A stretch of 29,849 bases of DNA from VMCP01 sp964415065 (GCA_964415065.1 CAYPYX010000023.1:1-29849); one strand, 5' to 3'. Shown: positions 9,701 through 17,096, counted from the stretch's first letter. A program made the numbers and translations. Notes: a model not told the origin generated them from the letters alone.

Positions 9701-9939
9701 TTAATCCCAATTGCATCTCTTCCGTAAGAATTGTAAGGGTTAACTTCCCACATCCCATAGGCACCGAAATTTTTAAACACGTTAGTTACACCAACCTTCA
9801 ATCTCAATTGAGAAAATGAGTAGTAAGGTGAAAAGGGGGTAACACCAGCGCCAATAATCAACTGCTGTGATTGGATGGGCTTTTGAGCAACCATCAGGAT
9901 TACTAGAATCCAAACCATTCTAAGTTTCGACAAGCGCAT
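6775..9939 (-). CDS. Outer-membrane protein with four tandem OmpA-like domains carrying cysteine-rich inserts
   Basis: I place the start at the ATG at 9939 (1054 residues). It opens a clear signal peptide (MRLSKLRMVWILVILMVAQK, cleavage near SQQ), while the longer reading to 9990 begins inside a likely promoter. About 180 residues of beta-barrel-like sequence follow, then a DRNGDGIYNNVD calcium-type motif. Four OmpA-like domains come next, with HT(D/E)C at residues 260, 474, 682 and 910. Each keeps the acidic residue and the (R/K)(R/K)A segment that bind peptidoglycan diaminopimelate in OmpA. Between GYGE and the final R-F strand each has an unusual insert of about 70 residues with NxCxCE, YTPY and a later (V/I)xC. 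Probable role: anchoring the outer membrane to the wall. The function of the inserts is unknown. Confidence 0.85.
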   Translation of the reverse strand: MRLSKLRMVWILVILMVAQKPIQSQQLIIGAGVTPFSPYYSFSQLRLKVGVTNVFKNFGAYGMWEVNPYNSYGRDAIGINYQLSCLFRVWAGVGIFEKGILRPQNTVNPLNGLRKEMGIGYIARSRPIQWELGYSFTLGPTFQIYYEIPLVKKDRNGDGIYNNVDRSLPCVLEWERRDSTVEIIVDTIYIDPKPSQPICANPLPLDSFNDERATNTTFYLPVAYEKDQVMLNTDIKEKLKYYLVGILSKRTDLMVEIGSHTECDGRSLYNLQLTQRRADSIARFMQMEYGLDTSRMIPKGYGEFTPINHCNCEGGDVVGYTPYYPGVTLKQTPNFNRLGQFIGNMYTEYEPSEIDTFGGKLYIKCDDFQKRQNNRITLRFKRKLRHFARIKDTCDRPLDTLVPQPKNCRDHFELGSLSYYQLTNQSATQGIFDLPLTFDRSNTFLNDKTKLVLDSFAKNFLIPNSQFVLEVGTHTDCRQSKSYNDQVSQKRADEIRMYLFNAHKIDSNRIVAKGYGENYLINNCNCEGTEINAYTPYISGLTQKLETEFDARGNASKTYLTDYTPREIRIIDGNPYVACNDKQHKQSVRTTLRIDTSFYNICIDKPYTPLIIEPEMDEGVMAKGIDIDQFEIEKAYSEIYTLPIFYDLDKAVIRPDAQRVLDTFAIKIMLKYPFLICELGSHTDCRMPFDYNERLSKRRADSAVAYLKRVWKIGPDRIIAKGYGEENLLNECHCEDALAVEYTPYIEGRTRKMLVDLDDEGNVIGTIYQDYKPSEIVYFDNEPFVKCEEFQHRQNRRTTVRFTQDPAKFGIKIDLEKDKNNTNASQSKYYERLRKGGKGHIREQVEEFRYQYTDINNFKIEEATLKAYALPIFYDLDKAIIRPDAQRVLDSFAVRILNKYPKLIVELGSHTDCRMPYDYNERLSKRRADSAVDYLIRVCKIDPKRIVAVGYGEHQTINECACEDNSATSYTPYIPGKTKKMFLDLDDDGNVSGTLYSEYEPNELTYIEGVPHVKCEEYQHRQNRRTTVRFANDPRDFGIEIDVDIDQNNINKRK
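6848..9290 (-). repeat. Four coding repeats (OmpA-like domain plus insert) within the outer-membrane protein
   Basis: Approximate units on the plus-strand scale: 8800-9290 (domain 1), 8160-8650 (domain 2), 7532-8030 (domain 3) and 6848-7346 (domain 4). The shared HT(D/E)C codons sit at 9148, 8506, 7882 and 7198, giving spacings of 642, 624 and 684 bp. Domains 3 and 4 are much closer to each other in both DNA and protein than to domains 1 and 2, so they look like the most recent duplication. Confidence 0.85.
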
Positions 9940-9987
9940 GTATTTAAGAATTTGAGTTAAGTAAGATTTGATACCTAAAACAACAAA

Positions 9988-9995
9988 CAAATTTA
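9988..9995 (-). promoter_or_regulatory. Candidate -7 element for the OmpA-repeat gene
   Basis: On the minus strand this reads TAAATTTG, a full match to TAnnTTTG, about 48 bases before the ATG at 9939. It overlaps the alternative ATG at 9990, which supports the shorter start. No TTG was found at the expected upstream spacing. The rest of the divergent region 9996-10182 is AT-rich and shows no gene. Confidence 0.4.
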
Positions 9996-10182
9996 AACCA
10001 AATTCACCAAATTAGGTACTATCTAAAATTACCGCTGAGTATTACCTGTAAAAAAGACCCCTTTATTACAAAATATTACATATCTTACATTCAATCACAA
10101 TTCTTACGTTCGTCGAAACTTTTATTTGGTTTGAGAACAATAATCGAAATTCGCGGTTCTTTTATTATTAGATTAAAATAAC

Positions 10183-11454
10183 ATGTTCAAAAGCAAAATC
10201 ATTGGATTCTCCTTTTTCTTCTTACTTTTCGTTTTTATCGATATTTATTGTTGGCAAGGTGTAAAATTGCTGATTAAGAATTTTAGCCCGGGAATCCGAA
10301 AATTGGTTGCTTGGGTTTACTGGGGATATTCAGTTGGGATGGTTGTTTTTTTTACAGCGGTTCGATTGACACAAGTTCCGGTTTCTAGCATTACCATGCG
10401 ATTTATTGGCGCACTTGCATTCGCTGTAATTATGGTGAAACTTATCTGGGTGTTATTTCTCCTGATTGATGACATTCAACGATTTGTTCAATGGTTATTT
10501 AGTGATATTAAAACGAGTTGGACAAAGAATCCCGCTGGGTTCGAGCCCTCAGCGAATGGCGGTATTTCGCGTTCAAAATTTTTAAATTGGTTGGGATTGG
10601 GAATTGGATTGGCCTTTTTAGGCAATGCAATCTGGGGAGTTGTTAAAGGCGCACATAACTATGTGGTACGAAAGAGAACGTTAAAAATTGATGGTTTACC
10701 TGAAGCTTTCGACGGGTTTAAAATTGTGCAGATTTCTGATATTCACTGTGGAAGTTTTTGGGACCGTGAAGCCGTGGAAAAAGGAATTCAATTAATTAAT
10801 GAACAAAATGCAGATGCTGTGTTTTTTACCGGTGATCTCGTCAACGATACGTCTAAAGAAGCTGAGAGTTGGACCGATGTTTTTGGGAAAATTAGAGCTA
10901 AAAATGGTGTTTTTTCCATTTTGGGAAATCATGATTATGGCGACTATGTAATCTGGGATTCCTTAGAATCTAAACATCAAAATATGCTCCAAATGTACGG
11001 TCACCACAAAAAAATGGGCTGGGATCTCTTGCTAGATGAAAATAGAATTTTAGAGCGTAACGGACAAAAAATTGCCATTGTTGGGGTCGAAAATTGGAGT
11101 GCAAAAGGCAGATTTCCTAAATATGGCAATTTAAAGCAAGCATTAACGGGCACTGAAGATATTTCGATTAAGTTGCTTTTATCTCATGATCCTTCTCATT
11201 GGCGTGAACAAGTTTTGGGATCTCAGCCTGAAATTAGAGCTACTTTTAGTGGTCATACTCATGGAATGCAATTTGGGGTGGATACGAAGTTTTACAGATG
11301 GAGTCCAGCTAAGTATATTTACAAAGAATGGATGGATTTGTACAAAGAGGGTAAACAATATTTGTACGTTAACCGTGGATTCGGTTATTTAGGCTATCCT
11401 GGTCGGATGGGTATTTTTCCTGAAATTACAGTGGTAACATTAAAAAGGCCGTAA
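10183..11454 (+). CDS. Membrane-anchored metallophosphoesterase
   Basis: A 423-residue protein. The first 160 residues hold about four hydrophobic segments (near 6-27, 41-60, 70-95 and 134-153), so it is an integral inner-membrane protein. The rest is a calcineurin-like phosphoesterase domain with all metal-binding motifs in order: SDIHCG (Asp186, His188), FTGDLVND (Asp218), ILGNHDYG (Asn249, His250), LLLSHDPSHW and FSGHTHGMQFG. Known relatives are YkuE/YaeI-type enzymes, some acting on lipid-linked phosphates; the substrate here is unknown. It is transcribed divergently from the OmpA-repeat gene, with about 240 bp between the two starts. Its stop codon forms part of the terminator stem that follows. 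Confidence 0.9.
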   Translation: MFKSKIIGFSFFFLLFVFIDIYCWQGVKLLIKNFSPGIRKLVAWVYWGYSVGMVVFFTAVRLTQVPVSSITMRFIGALAFAVIMVKLIWVLFLLIDDIQRFVQWLFSDIKTSWTKNPAGFEPSANGGISRSKFLNWLGLGIGLAFLGNAIWGVVKGAHNYVVRKRTLKIDGLPEAFDGFKIVQISDIHCGSFWDREAVEKGIQLINEQNADAVFFTGDLVNDTSKEAESWTDVFGKIRAKNGVFSILGNHDYGDYVIWDSLESKHQNMLQMYGHHKKMGWDLLLDENRILERNGQKIAIVGVENWSAKGRFPKYGNLKQALTGTEDISIKLLLSHDPSHWREQVLGSQPEIRATFSGHTHGMQFGVDTKFYRWSPAKYIYKEWMDLYKEGKQYLYVNRGFGYLGYPGRMGIFPEITVVTLKRP

Positions 11455-11472
11455 CATAGATTACGGCCTTTT
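11443..11472. terminator. Bidirectional terminator between the phosphoesterase gene and htpG
   Basis: A perfect 12-bp inverted repeat (11443-11454 with 11461-11472, 6-base loop) with AAAAGGCCGTAA on the left and TTACGGCCTTTT on the right. The A and T ends let it work from both sides, which fits the convergent gene arrangement. The phosphoesterase stop TAA (11452-11454) lies inside the left arm. Confidence 0.85.
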
Positions 11473-11496
11473 CAATGTATAAAATTATAAATTTGA

Positions 11497-13308
11497 TTAC
11501 TGAATCAAATTCTTAGCTTTAGATATAAAGCGCTCTAAGGCCGCTCCACTTAACATGTTCTTCTCTAACAAAGCTAAATCAATGCAGTATTGAACAGTAT
11601 CCGTTTTTACTTCCTCACTTTGAGTCAAAATCTTAGAAGCTAATGGATGATTGGAATTGATAATCAATGTGTGCTTTTTTAATCCCATATCACCAAATGG
11701 CATTCCTTGTCCCATTTTTGCGTATTCTTCCATTCTTCGTTCCCATTCATTTTTATGAATGCTGATAAACTCTTGTTGTGGAGGTAAGGATTCAATTTTT
11801 ACATCAAATGCAACTTCATTAACCAATGATTTAACTGATTTTTCAATGGTTTCTTGGTCCTCCTTGCTTAGTGCAGACTCAATAGTTTCATCTTTTTCAA
11901 TTAATTGATTTACGGGTGCGCTATCCACCCCTTTGAATTTTACCTTTTCAAATTTAGATTCAGCAAATCCAGCAAAGTGTACATCCAATGGACCATTTAA
12001 CTGAATAACTTGATATCCTGCATCTTTAACTGATTTGATGCTCATGTGTTGAGCTTGTGAATCAGTGGTGTACAATACTATCGTTTCACCATTTTTATCG
12101 GTTTGATTTACTTTGCAAACGTCGATCCATTCTTGAATGGTGTATAACTTATTTTCGGTTGTTTTAACCAAACAGAAGTCCTTGGTTCGCTCAGCAAATT
12201 TGTCGTCAGACAGCATTCCATACTTAACAATTAAGTCTAAATACTCCCATTTGCTTTCAAAATCTTCTCGATTTGCATTGAATAATTCCTGTAATTTATC
12301 ACTTACTTTTTTAGAAATGTGAGCGGTAATTTTTTTAACATTACTATCGCTCTGCAATGCACTTCTAGAAACATTTAAAGGGATATCTGGTGAGTCTACA
12401 ACCCCTTGTAAAAGGACCAAGAATTCAGGTAATACATCTTTTACATCCTCCGTCACAAAAACCTGATTGCTATACAATTGAACTCGGTCTTTACGATTAT
12501 CAATTGCATGGTTAATCTTGGGGAAGAACAATACACCGGTTAAGTTAAATGGATAATCTGTGTTGATGTGAATGTGGAATAAAGGAGCTTCTTGCATAGG
12601 ATACAATTCCTCAAAGAATTTCTTGTAATCCTCATCTTGCAATTCCGATGGCTTTTTGGTCCATATTGGATGTGTGTTATTTATAACTTCTCCGTCAAAT
12701 TCAATGGGTATGGGAAGGAAACGACAATATTTTCTTAATAGTTCGCGGATTTTCCACTTGCTCAAATAGGTTTCAGAATCCTCATCAGTTAAGTGCAAAA
12801 TAATATCCGTTCCACGATGTTCGCGGTTGCCTTTTTGCAATGTGTAGGAAGTAGTACCATCGCAATTCCACTCAGCAGCTTGAGTGTCTTTTTGGAAAGA
12901 CTTAGAAATAATGGTTACATTTTTGGCTACCATAAAAGCGGAGTAGAATCCCAAACCAAAGTGACCAATCATTTGCTCGGGTTCTTTATCTTTCCACTTC
13001 TCTACAAACTCAGTAGCCCCAGAAAAAGCTAATTGCGTGATGTACTTTTCAATTTCATCTTCGGTCATCCCCACACCTGAGTCGGAAATAGTAATGGTTT
13101 TTTCTTTTTCATCAATGCTTACTACTACTTTTAGCTCGCCCAATTCTTCCGAATATTCACCGATTCGTGAAAGGGTTTGAATTTTTTTAGTTGCATCTAC
13201 TGCGTTACTCACCAATTCCCTCAAGAAGATTTCTTGATCCGTGTACAAAAACTTCTTAATGATGGGAAAAATATTTTCAGATTGAACAGAAATTTGACCT
13301 TGCTTCAT
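11497..13308 (-). CDS. htpG: Molecular chaperone HtpG (bacterial Hsp90)
   Basis: ATP-dependent homodimeric chaperone of the cytoplasm. I choose the ATG at 13308 (603 residues) because MKQGQISVQSENIFPII is where HtpG homologues begin; the frame stays open for 23 more codons upstream, but that stretch looks non-homologous. The GHKL ATPase domain is plain: LRELVSNAVDA (Glu31, Asn35), DSGVGM, IGHFGLGFYSAF and GTDIILHL. The middle domain has the DNRKDRVQLYSNQVFV and NVSRSALQSD segments typical of Hsp90, and the C-terminal dimerisation region ends near residue 600. It stands alone as a single-gene unit, convergent with the phosphoesterase and divergent from recX. No CIRCE-type heat-shock operator was seen upstream. 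Confidence 0.97.
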   Translation of the reverse strand: MKQGQISVQSENIFPIIKKFLYTDQEIFLRELVSNAVDATKKIQTLSRIGEYSEELGELKVVVSIDEKEKTITISDSGVGMTEDEIEKYITQLAFSGATEFVEKWKDKEPEQMIGHFGLGFYSAFMVAKNVTIISKSFQKDTQAAEWNCDGTTSYTLQKGNREHRGTDIILHLTDEDSETYLSKWKIRELLRKYCRFLPIPIEFDGEVINNTHPIWTKKPSELQDEDYKKFFEELYPMQEAPLFHIHINTDYPFNLTGVLFFPKINHAIDNRKDRVQLYSNQVFVTEDVKDVLPEFLVLLQGVVDSPDIPLNVSRSALQSDSNVKKITAHISKKVSDKLQELFNANREDFESKWEYLDLIVKYGMLSDDKFAERTKDFCLVKTTENKLYTIQEWIDVCKVNQTDKNGETIVLYTTDSQAQHMSIKSVKDAGYQVIQLNGPLDVHFAGFAESKFEKVKFKGVDSAPVNQLIEKDETIESALSKEDQETIEKSVKSLVNEVAFDVKIESLPPQQEFISIHKNEWERRMEEYAKMGQGMPFGDMGLKKHTLIINSNHPLASKILTQSEEVKTDTVQYCIDLALLEKNMLSGAALERFISKAKNLIQ

Positions 13309-13548
13309 GCTTTGGCAAGCATCAAAGACTGTTCCAATGAATGAAATATGAAAAAGTGTCAGTTTGCTAAGGTTCAAAGCCTTTGGAGAGGCATTGGTTT
13401 GTCAGATTTTTTTGTTTTTGGGGGATGAAAATCGTGTTAGCTGAAAATCTGTCAGCAGTTTATAAGGATTTATGGAAACTATGGTTGGAATGGATCCACA
13501 AATTCGTAATAACGTGTATTGTAAAATATTAGAGACTACATTTTCGTG

Positions 13549-13556
13549 TATTTTTG
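13549..13556 (+). promoter_or_regulatory. Candidate -7 element for recX
   Basis: TATTTTTG followed by C is a full match to the Bacteroidetes TAnnTTTG(C) element. It ends 5 bases before the ATG at 13562, so the recX mRNA would be leaderless or nearly so. No well-spaced TTG was found upstream. The 13309-13548 stretch holds the divergent htpG and recX upstream regions and no gene. Confidence 0.5.
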
Positions 13557-13561
13557 CAATA

Positions 13562-14095
13562 ATGAGCTGGAATCGTAATACAGGTGAATTTAATGAAGCG
13601 AAGCCGAAGCGATTGGACATCCCCACAGCTCGAAAAAAGTTGGAAAAATTCTGCGCTTATCAAGAACGTAGCCAAAAGCAAGTAGTGGAAAAATGTCGTG
13701 ATTATGGCTTGAATAAAGAAGAATCGGAGGATTTACTGATTGAAATGATTCAGAATAACTTCATTAATGAGCAGCGATTTGCTTTGGCTTATGCTCGAGG
13801 AAAGTTTAAAATCAAAGGCTGGGGAAAGACCAAGATCCGACAAGGTTTGATGCGACAAGGAGTTTCCGAAAAGTTGGTTTTGCTTGCTTTAGAACAGATT
13901 ACCGACGAATCGTCTCAAAACACGTTGAATGAAATTGCTTTCAAGAAGTTAAAAATTCTATTAAAAAATGAAGAGCAAGTTGAATCCATCATCAAGGGAG
14001 AATCCAAATTGGAATACGAACTGAAAGTTAAATTAATGCGGTATTTATTGTCTAAAGGGTTTTCTCTAGACGAGATTTACCGATTACCTATTTAG
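13562..14095 (+). CDS. recX: Regulatory protein RecX
   Basis: RecX binds RecA and modulates its filament growth and recombinase activity. With the ATG at 13562 the product is 177 residues, a normal RecX length; the same frame opens further upstream (13472), but that extension is not RecX-like and would include the promoter element. The three-helix RecX repeats are visible: ARKKLEKFCAYQERS near residues 23-37, DLLIEMIQNNFINEQRFALAY (the most diagnostic segment), then KGWGKTKIRQGLMRQGVS, and a final C-terminal repeat ending YLLSKGFSLDEIYRL. recA is not in the window. The gene converges on the next minus-strand gene with only 33 bp between and no clear terminator. Confidence 0.93.
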   Translation: MSWNRNTGEFNEAKPKRLDIPTARKKLEKFCAYQERSQKQVVEKCRDYGLNKEESEDLLIEMIQNNFINEQRFALAYARGKFKIKGWGKTKIRQGLMRQGVSEKLVLLALEQITDESSQNTLNEIAFKKLKILLKNEEQVESIIKGESKLEYELKVKLMRYLLSKGFSLDEIYRLPI

Positions 14096-14128
14096 AATGT
14101 GTGTAGTTTAAAATTGGTCAAGGCCAAA

Positions 14129-14977
14129 TTATAAATGTTTTACATTCATTTCCCATTCGTGGATTTTTAACTCAACCTCGTAGGGTTCATTTTTTCCATC
14201 GATATTGATGGTGCCTTTTAAATTAACAGTTGCTTTGATTCGGTAAATTCGGTTGGTCTTTACATCTACATGCATGTAACCATTTACGGTGCCTGTCAAA
14301 TTCATTTCTCTTGGAGTATCGCCCATCATTCCGTAATGCTCCGGATAATTTAAGTTACCCGAAATATTGATTCTCGCTGCAGGTTTTCCATCTGCGGGCA
14401 CGGTTTTACCTTCATCAGTAGTTTCCATTTTTTCAAATGTGAAGGTCATGGGAATATGTTCTAAGAGGGGATACGAAAATATCGAATCTGTCCAAGTATC
14501 GCCCAATTTTCTGGGCTTCATGGTGTGCAAAAAATACATGTAATAAGACCCTTGAGTGATGTCATGAACATTACCATTGATAACAGCATCAACATAAACA
14601 TCTCGACCTTGAACACTTTCTGCTTGGCCATTTTCATCGTAAATTATACGGTATGCATACTCGGTTTTGTCTTCAATGGGGTTTCCTAAATCAGTAACAA
14701 CACCGTCGGTTCTCTTAATTCCAGAAATTTCGGTATAGGTGTATTCAACGCGTGTATTTTTGGTTTTTGGATCGTTAAATGCATATGATTTACCTACACT
14801 ACGCATGTTGTACTGCAGCGATTTTGGGGTTGCGGTAGGACTAGTAAACTTGGTAATGATGCGCTGTTCACGCTTGTACTCACCAGTAGGATAACCGTTT
14901 GTCAAGGCAGGAATAACTTGGGCATTGATTGAGCCTGTGATCCAAAGCAATGAAGAGATTAATAAGGGGGTTTTCAT
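14129..14977 (-). CDS. Secreted protein of unknown function, DUF6263-like
   Basis: A 282-residue protein with an N-terminal signal peptide (MKTPLLISSLLWITGSINAQ). The mature part is rich in beta strands and contains KLGDTWTDS at residues 157-164, a motif shared with the gene directly upstream. Both look like the Bacteroidetes secreted family catalogued as DUF6263 (from memory, not a search). The second half reads as alternating strands (NLTGTVNGYMHVDVKTN, RIKATVNLKGTINID), as in lipocalin or LolA-type beta sheets, though this is only a resemblance. No lipobox, transmembrane helix or catalytic motif is visible. It starts 24 bp after the end of its paralogue and is probably its operon partner. 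Confidence 0.7.
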   Translation of the reverse strand: MKTPLLISSLLWITGSINAQVIPALTNGYPTGEYKREQRIITKFTSPTATPKSLQYNMRSVGKSYAFNDPKTKNTRVEYTYTEISGIKRTDGVVTDLGNPIEDKTEYAYRIIYDENGQAESVQGRDVYVDAVINGNVHDITQGSYYMYFLHTMKPRKLGDTWTDSIFSYPLLEHIPMTFTFEKMETTDEGKTVPADGKPAARINISGNLNYPEHYGMMGDTPREMNLTGTVNGYMHVDVKTNRIYRIKATVNLKGTINIDGKNEPYEVELKIHEWEMNVKHL

Positions 14978-15000
14978 AAATTGGGGTTTAATTCATTGAT

Positions 15001-15795
15001 CTATTTTACTGTTTCAAGCATATCAGATTCCATAGTTAATGGTATCATTTGACCCATGGTTTCCATGGTACCTTCCACTTTCATTTTGCCTTCCGTTTTT
15101 ACAATCATATTGGTATTTCTGTTTACCAAGACTTGACCTTTTAAAGTTCCCTTCAAGTCTTGATGAATACTCATACCTTGCTGTTCCATATCATTAATCA
15201 TGTGGATATCAGCCACCAATTCAAGCACTGCATTTTCTCCGTTATTTGATACATACTTGTAATGACTAACCATCATTTTATCGGCATAACTGGAATCAAC
15301 CCAGGTGTCACCAATTTTCTTAGTTTCCTTAACGAAAATATATTGGCTGTAAGGTTTTCCATTTACAAATCCACCCATACCTGTTTGTTGTAGCGATTGA
15401 AGAATTTCTGTATTACCATTTACTTGAGTAACCACACCATTCTTATCGGTTGAAATATTGAACTCGCCCATAGCTTTAACATCCATGGGAATATCTTGTT
15501 TGTTTCCACCTTGTTCAATCTGGCCAGATGCCTTTTTAAATGATATAGAAATAACTTGTTCATCTCCTTTGGAAGGAAGAACCTTTACACCCATTTCGTA
15601 ATCCATATCCATTTTCATGTCCATGGGCTGACCCATCATCAACATGGAAGTAACAATTTTTTGGTTTGAATTTTTGGTAAATACACCGGGCTTGAAAAAG
15701 CCGTTTTGTGGGGATAGTTGTCCAAATACAGGAAGATTTACTATGAAAGCGCCTAAGGCAAAAACTAATTTAGTTGGATTCGAATTTATTTTCAT
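15001..15795 (-). CDS. Secreted protein of unknown function, DUF6263-like (paralogue)
   Basis: 264 residues with a signal peptide (cleavage near VFGQ at 25-26). The mature region is methionine-rich near its start (SMLMMGQPMDMKMDMDYEMG) and carries KIGDTWVDSS at 160-168, matching KLGDTWTDS in the downstream gene at almost the same distance from the N-terminus. The C-terminal half also alternates short strands (LKGTLKGQVLVNRNTNMIVK). The two genes appear to be ancient tandem duplicates within a family of beta-rich periplasmic or surface proteins. This is the first gene of the pair: a -7 element lies 28 bases before the ATG, framed by an inverted repeat. Function is unknown; the methionine cluster may be chance or could suggest metal binding. 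Confidence 0.7.
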   Translation of the reverse strand: MKINSNPTKLVFALGAFIVNLPVFGQLSPQNGFFKPGVFTKNSNQKIVTSMLMMGQPMDMKMDMDYEMGVKVLPSKGDEQVISISFKKASGQIEQGGNKQDIPMDVKAMGEFNISTDKNGVVTQVNGNTEILQSLQQTGMGGFVNGKPYSQYIFVKETKKIGDTWVDSSYADKMMVSHYKYVSNNGENAVLELVADIHMINDMEQQGMSIHQDLKGTLKGQVLVNRNTNMIVKTEGKMKVEGTMETMGQMIPLTMESDMLETVK

Positions 15796-15816
15796 TTATT
15801 CGAATATAAATAAAAC

Positions 15817-15839
15817 CTCGGTTCAAAATTATAACCGAG
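15817..15839 (-). promoter_or_regulatory. -7 promoter element framed by a 7-bp inverted repeat
   Basis: On the minus strand TAATTTTG (15831-15824) fully matches TAnnTTTG. It lies in the 9-base centre of a perfect 7-bp inverted repeat: CTCGGTT at 15817-15823 and AACCGAG at 15833-15839. The dyad could be an operator whose protein would cover the -7 region, or chance. The first codon of the secreted paralogue follows about 20 bases downstream. Confidence 0.45.
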
Positions 15840-15936
15840 TAAAAATCCGTCGTTTATTTTAATAAATGTGACGAAATGTGAACGATTTACTCAAATTTCC
15901 TTCTTAATCATTGGTAGGAATTACCCGTGAGTGAGA

Positions 15937-15977
15937 AGGTTAATTGCAGCAATACAAGTATTGAAAATGATTAACCT
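15937..15977. repeat. Two-tier inverted repeat, possible terminator or structured RNA
   Basis: An outer 8-bp arm pair (AGGTTAAT at 15937-15944 with ATTAACCT at 15970-15977) encloses an inner pair (CAATAC at 15950-15955 with GTATTG at 15958-15963). It lies downstream of the ACMSD-type gene on the minus strand but lacks a T-run, so it is not a classic terminator. Confidence 0.4.
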
Positions 15978-16011
15978 GATCTATAAATGTTGTAGTTTTT
16001 CCCTGTATTGT

Positions 16012-16059
16012 AGTCGAGGACTACTCCGGTTAAAAAGTCGTGAATTACTCCGGCTATAA
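16012..16059. repeat. Two tandem 24-bp imperfect direct repeats
   Basis: Units at 16012-16035 and 16036-16059 share 19 of 24 bases by eye, with TACTCCGG as the common core. The first overlaps a small perfect hairpin, GTAGTC (16010-16015) with GACTAC (16019-16024). They sit just beyond the stop of the ACMSD-type gene. The 275-bp region 15796-16070 holds only these repeats, the dyad and the promoter. Confidence 0.5.
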
Positions 16060-16070
16060 CTCGCTTATAA

Positions 16071-17096
16071 TTAGAAGTCCGTAGGTTTCATGTTGAGCCA
16101 TTCCAATGCGGATTTTCCCAATAACCATTCCTGAGTATTTAAATCCAAACCGCTATTTTTGATTAATTCTCCTGGAATGTCTTCGCCCAACGGGAAAGGA
16201 TAATCGGTTCCTAAGCAAACGCGTTCTTTACCGGCAAGATCAACAATCATCTGTAACATTTTTGGATCGTGAACGAGACTATCGAACCAGAATTGGCCCA
16301 TATATTTTTTGGGATTGTGAACATTATCCACGGCTACTAAATCTGGACGTGCTTGCCAACCGTGTTCAATTCTCCCTAAAGTTGCGGGAAATGCACCACC
16401 TCCATGCGCGAATGCAACTCTTAAATTGGGAAGACGTTCAAAAATTCCCCCGAAAATCATAGAACAAATAGCCAACGAAGTTTCGGCAGGCATGCCCACC
16501 AGCCAAGGCAACCAATATTTGGGCATTTTTACTTTGGCCGAATACCACCAAGGATGCACGAACAAAGCCATATCTAAGTCCTGCATGGCTTCGAAAATGG
16601 GGAATAATGCAGGTTCATTCAGATTCCAATCATTAATATGTGATCCAATTTGAATACCTTTTAGACCAATCTCTTTGCAACGACGTAGTTCTTGAATGGC
16701 TAATTCGGTATGCTGCATAGGTAAGGTTCCCAAACCAACAAATCGCTTCGGATAACGTTGAACGATATCGGCAATATGGTCGTTTAAGTATTTGGCAATT
16801 TCTAGTGTATGCTTAGGCTCTGCCCAATAGCTGAACATGACTGGCACGGTGCTTAGAACTTGAACATCCACATGAAAGTTGTTGCATTCATGAATTCGTT
16901 GATCTGCATCCCAGCAGTTATTTTCAATTTCTCGGAAGAAATCGCCATCCATCATCATTTTAGCGCAACAGGGTTTATGGTGTTCGAGTGTAATGAATTC
17001 ACCATATCCAAATTTTTCCTTCCATTTCGGTAGATCCGAGGGAAGAATATGCGTGTGAATATCGATGGTTAGAAAACGGGGATCATTAGAAATCAT
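16071..17096 (-). CDS. 2-amino-3-carboxymuconate-6-semialdehyde decarboxylase (ACMSD-type amidohydrolase)
   Basis: Expected to decarboxylate ACMS to 2-aminomuconate semialdehyde, the branch that leads tryptophan/kynurenine carbon away from NAD synthesis. Resemblance to human ACMSD runs through nearly the whole length: IDIHTHILP (metal ligands His14, His16), QVLSTVPVMFSYWA, RFVGLGTLPMQ, FVHPW (His181), KYWLPWLVGMPAETSLAICS, AFAHGGGAFP (His231) and LGTDYPFPLGE (Asp298). I prefer the ATG at 17096 (341 residues): the extra 15 residues read from 17141 are not family-like, and the shorter form leaves room for the divergent permease promoter. One odd point is HPWW where human ACMSD has HPWD. The divergent neighbour is an amino-acid permease. 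No other kynurenine gene is present in the window. Confidence 0.87.
   Translation of the reverse strand: MISNDPRFLTIDIHTHILPSDLPKWKEKFGYGEFITLEHHKPCCAKMMMDGDFFREIENNCWDADQRIHECNNFHVDVQVLSTVPVMFSYWAEPKHTLEIAKYLNDHIADIVQRYPKRFVGLGTLPMQHTELAIQELRRCKEIGLKGIQIGSHINDWNLNEPALFPIFEAMQDLDMALFVHPWWYSAKVKMPKYWLPWLVGMPAETSLAICSMIFGGIFERLPNLRVAFAHGGGAFPATLGRIEHGWQARPDLVAVDNVHNPKKYMGQFWFDSLVHDPKMLQMIVDLAGKERVCLGTDYPFPLGEDIPGELIKNSGLDLNTQEWLLGKSALEWLNMKPTDF

Noticed and set aside
10029..10106. Cluster of TTAC words as an operator array
   Set aside because: Spacing is irregular (13, 24, 9-10 and 18 bp) and the stretch is AT-rich, so chance is a sufficient explanation.
10531..10556. tRNA T-arm-like stretch (GCTGGGTTCGAGCCCTCAGC)
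   Set aside because: It lies in frame inside the metallophosphoesterase gene (AGFEPSA) and no acceptor, D or anticodon arms surround it.
13309..13377. N-terminal extension of HtpG
   Set aside because: The frame is open, but HtpG homologues begin at MKQGQISVQ; the extension has no matching family sequence.
13440..13456. Small GCTGA/TCAGC hairpin upstream of recX
   Set aside because: A 5-bp stem is too short to call a terminator or regulatory structure.
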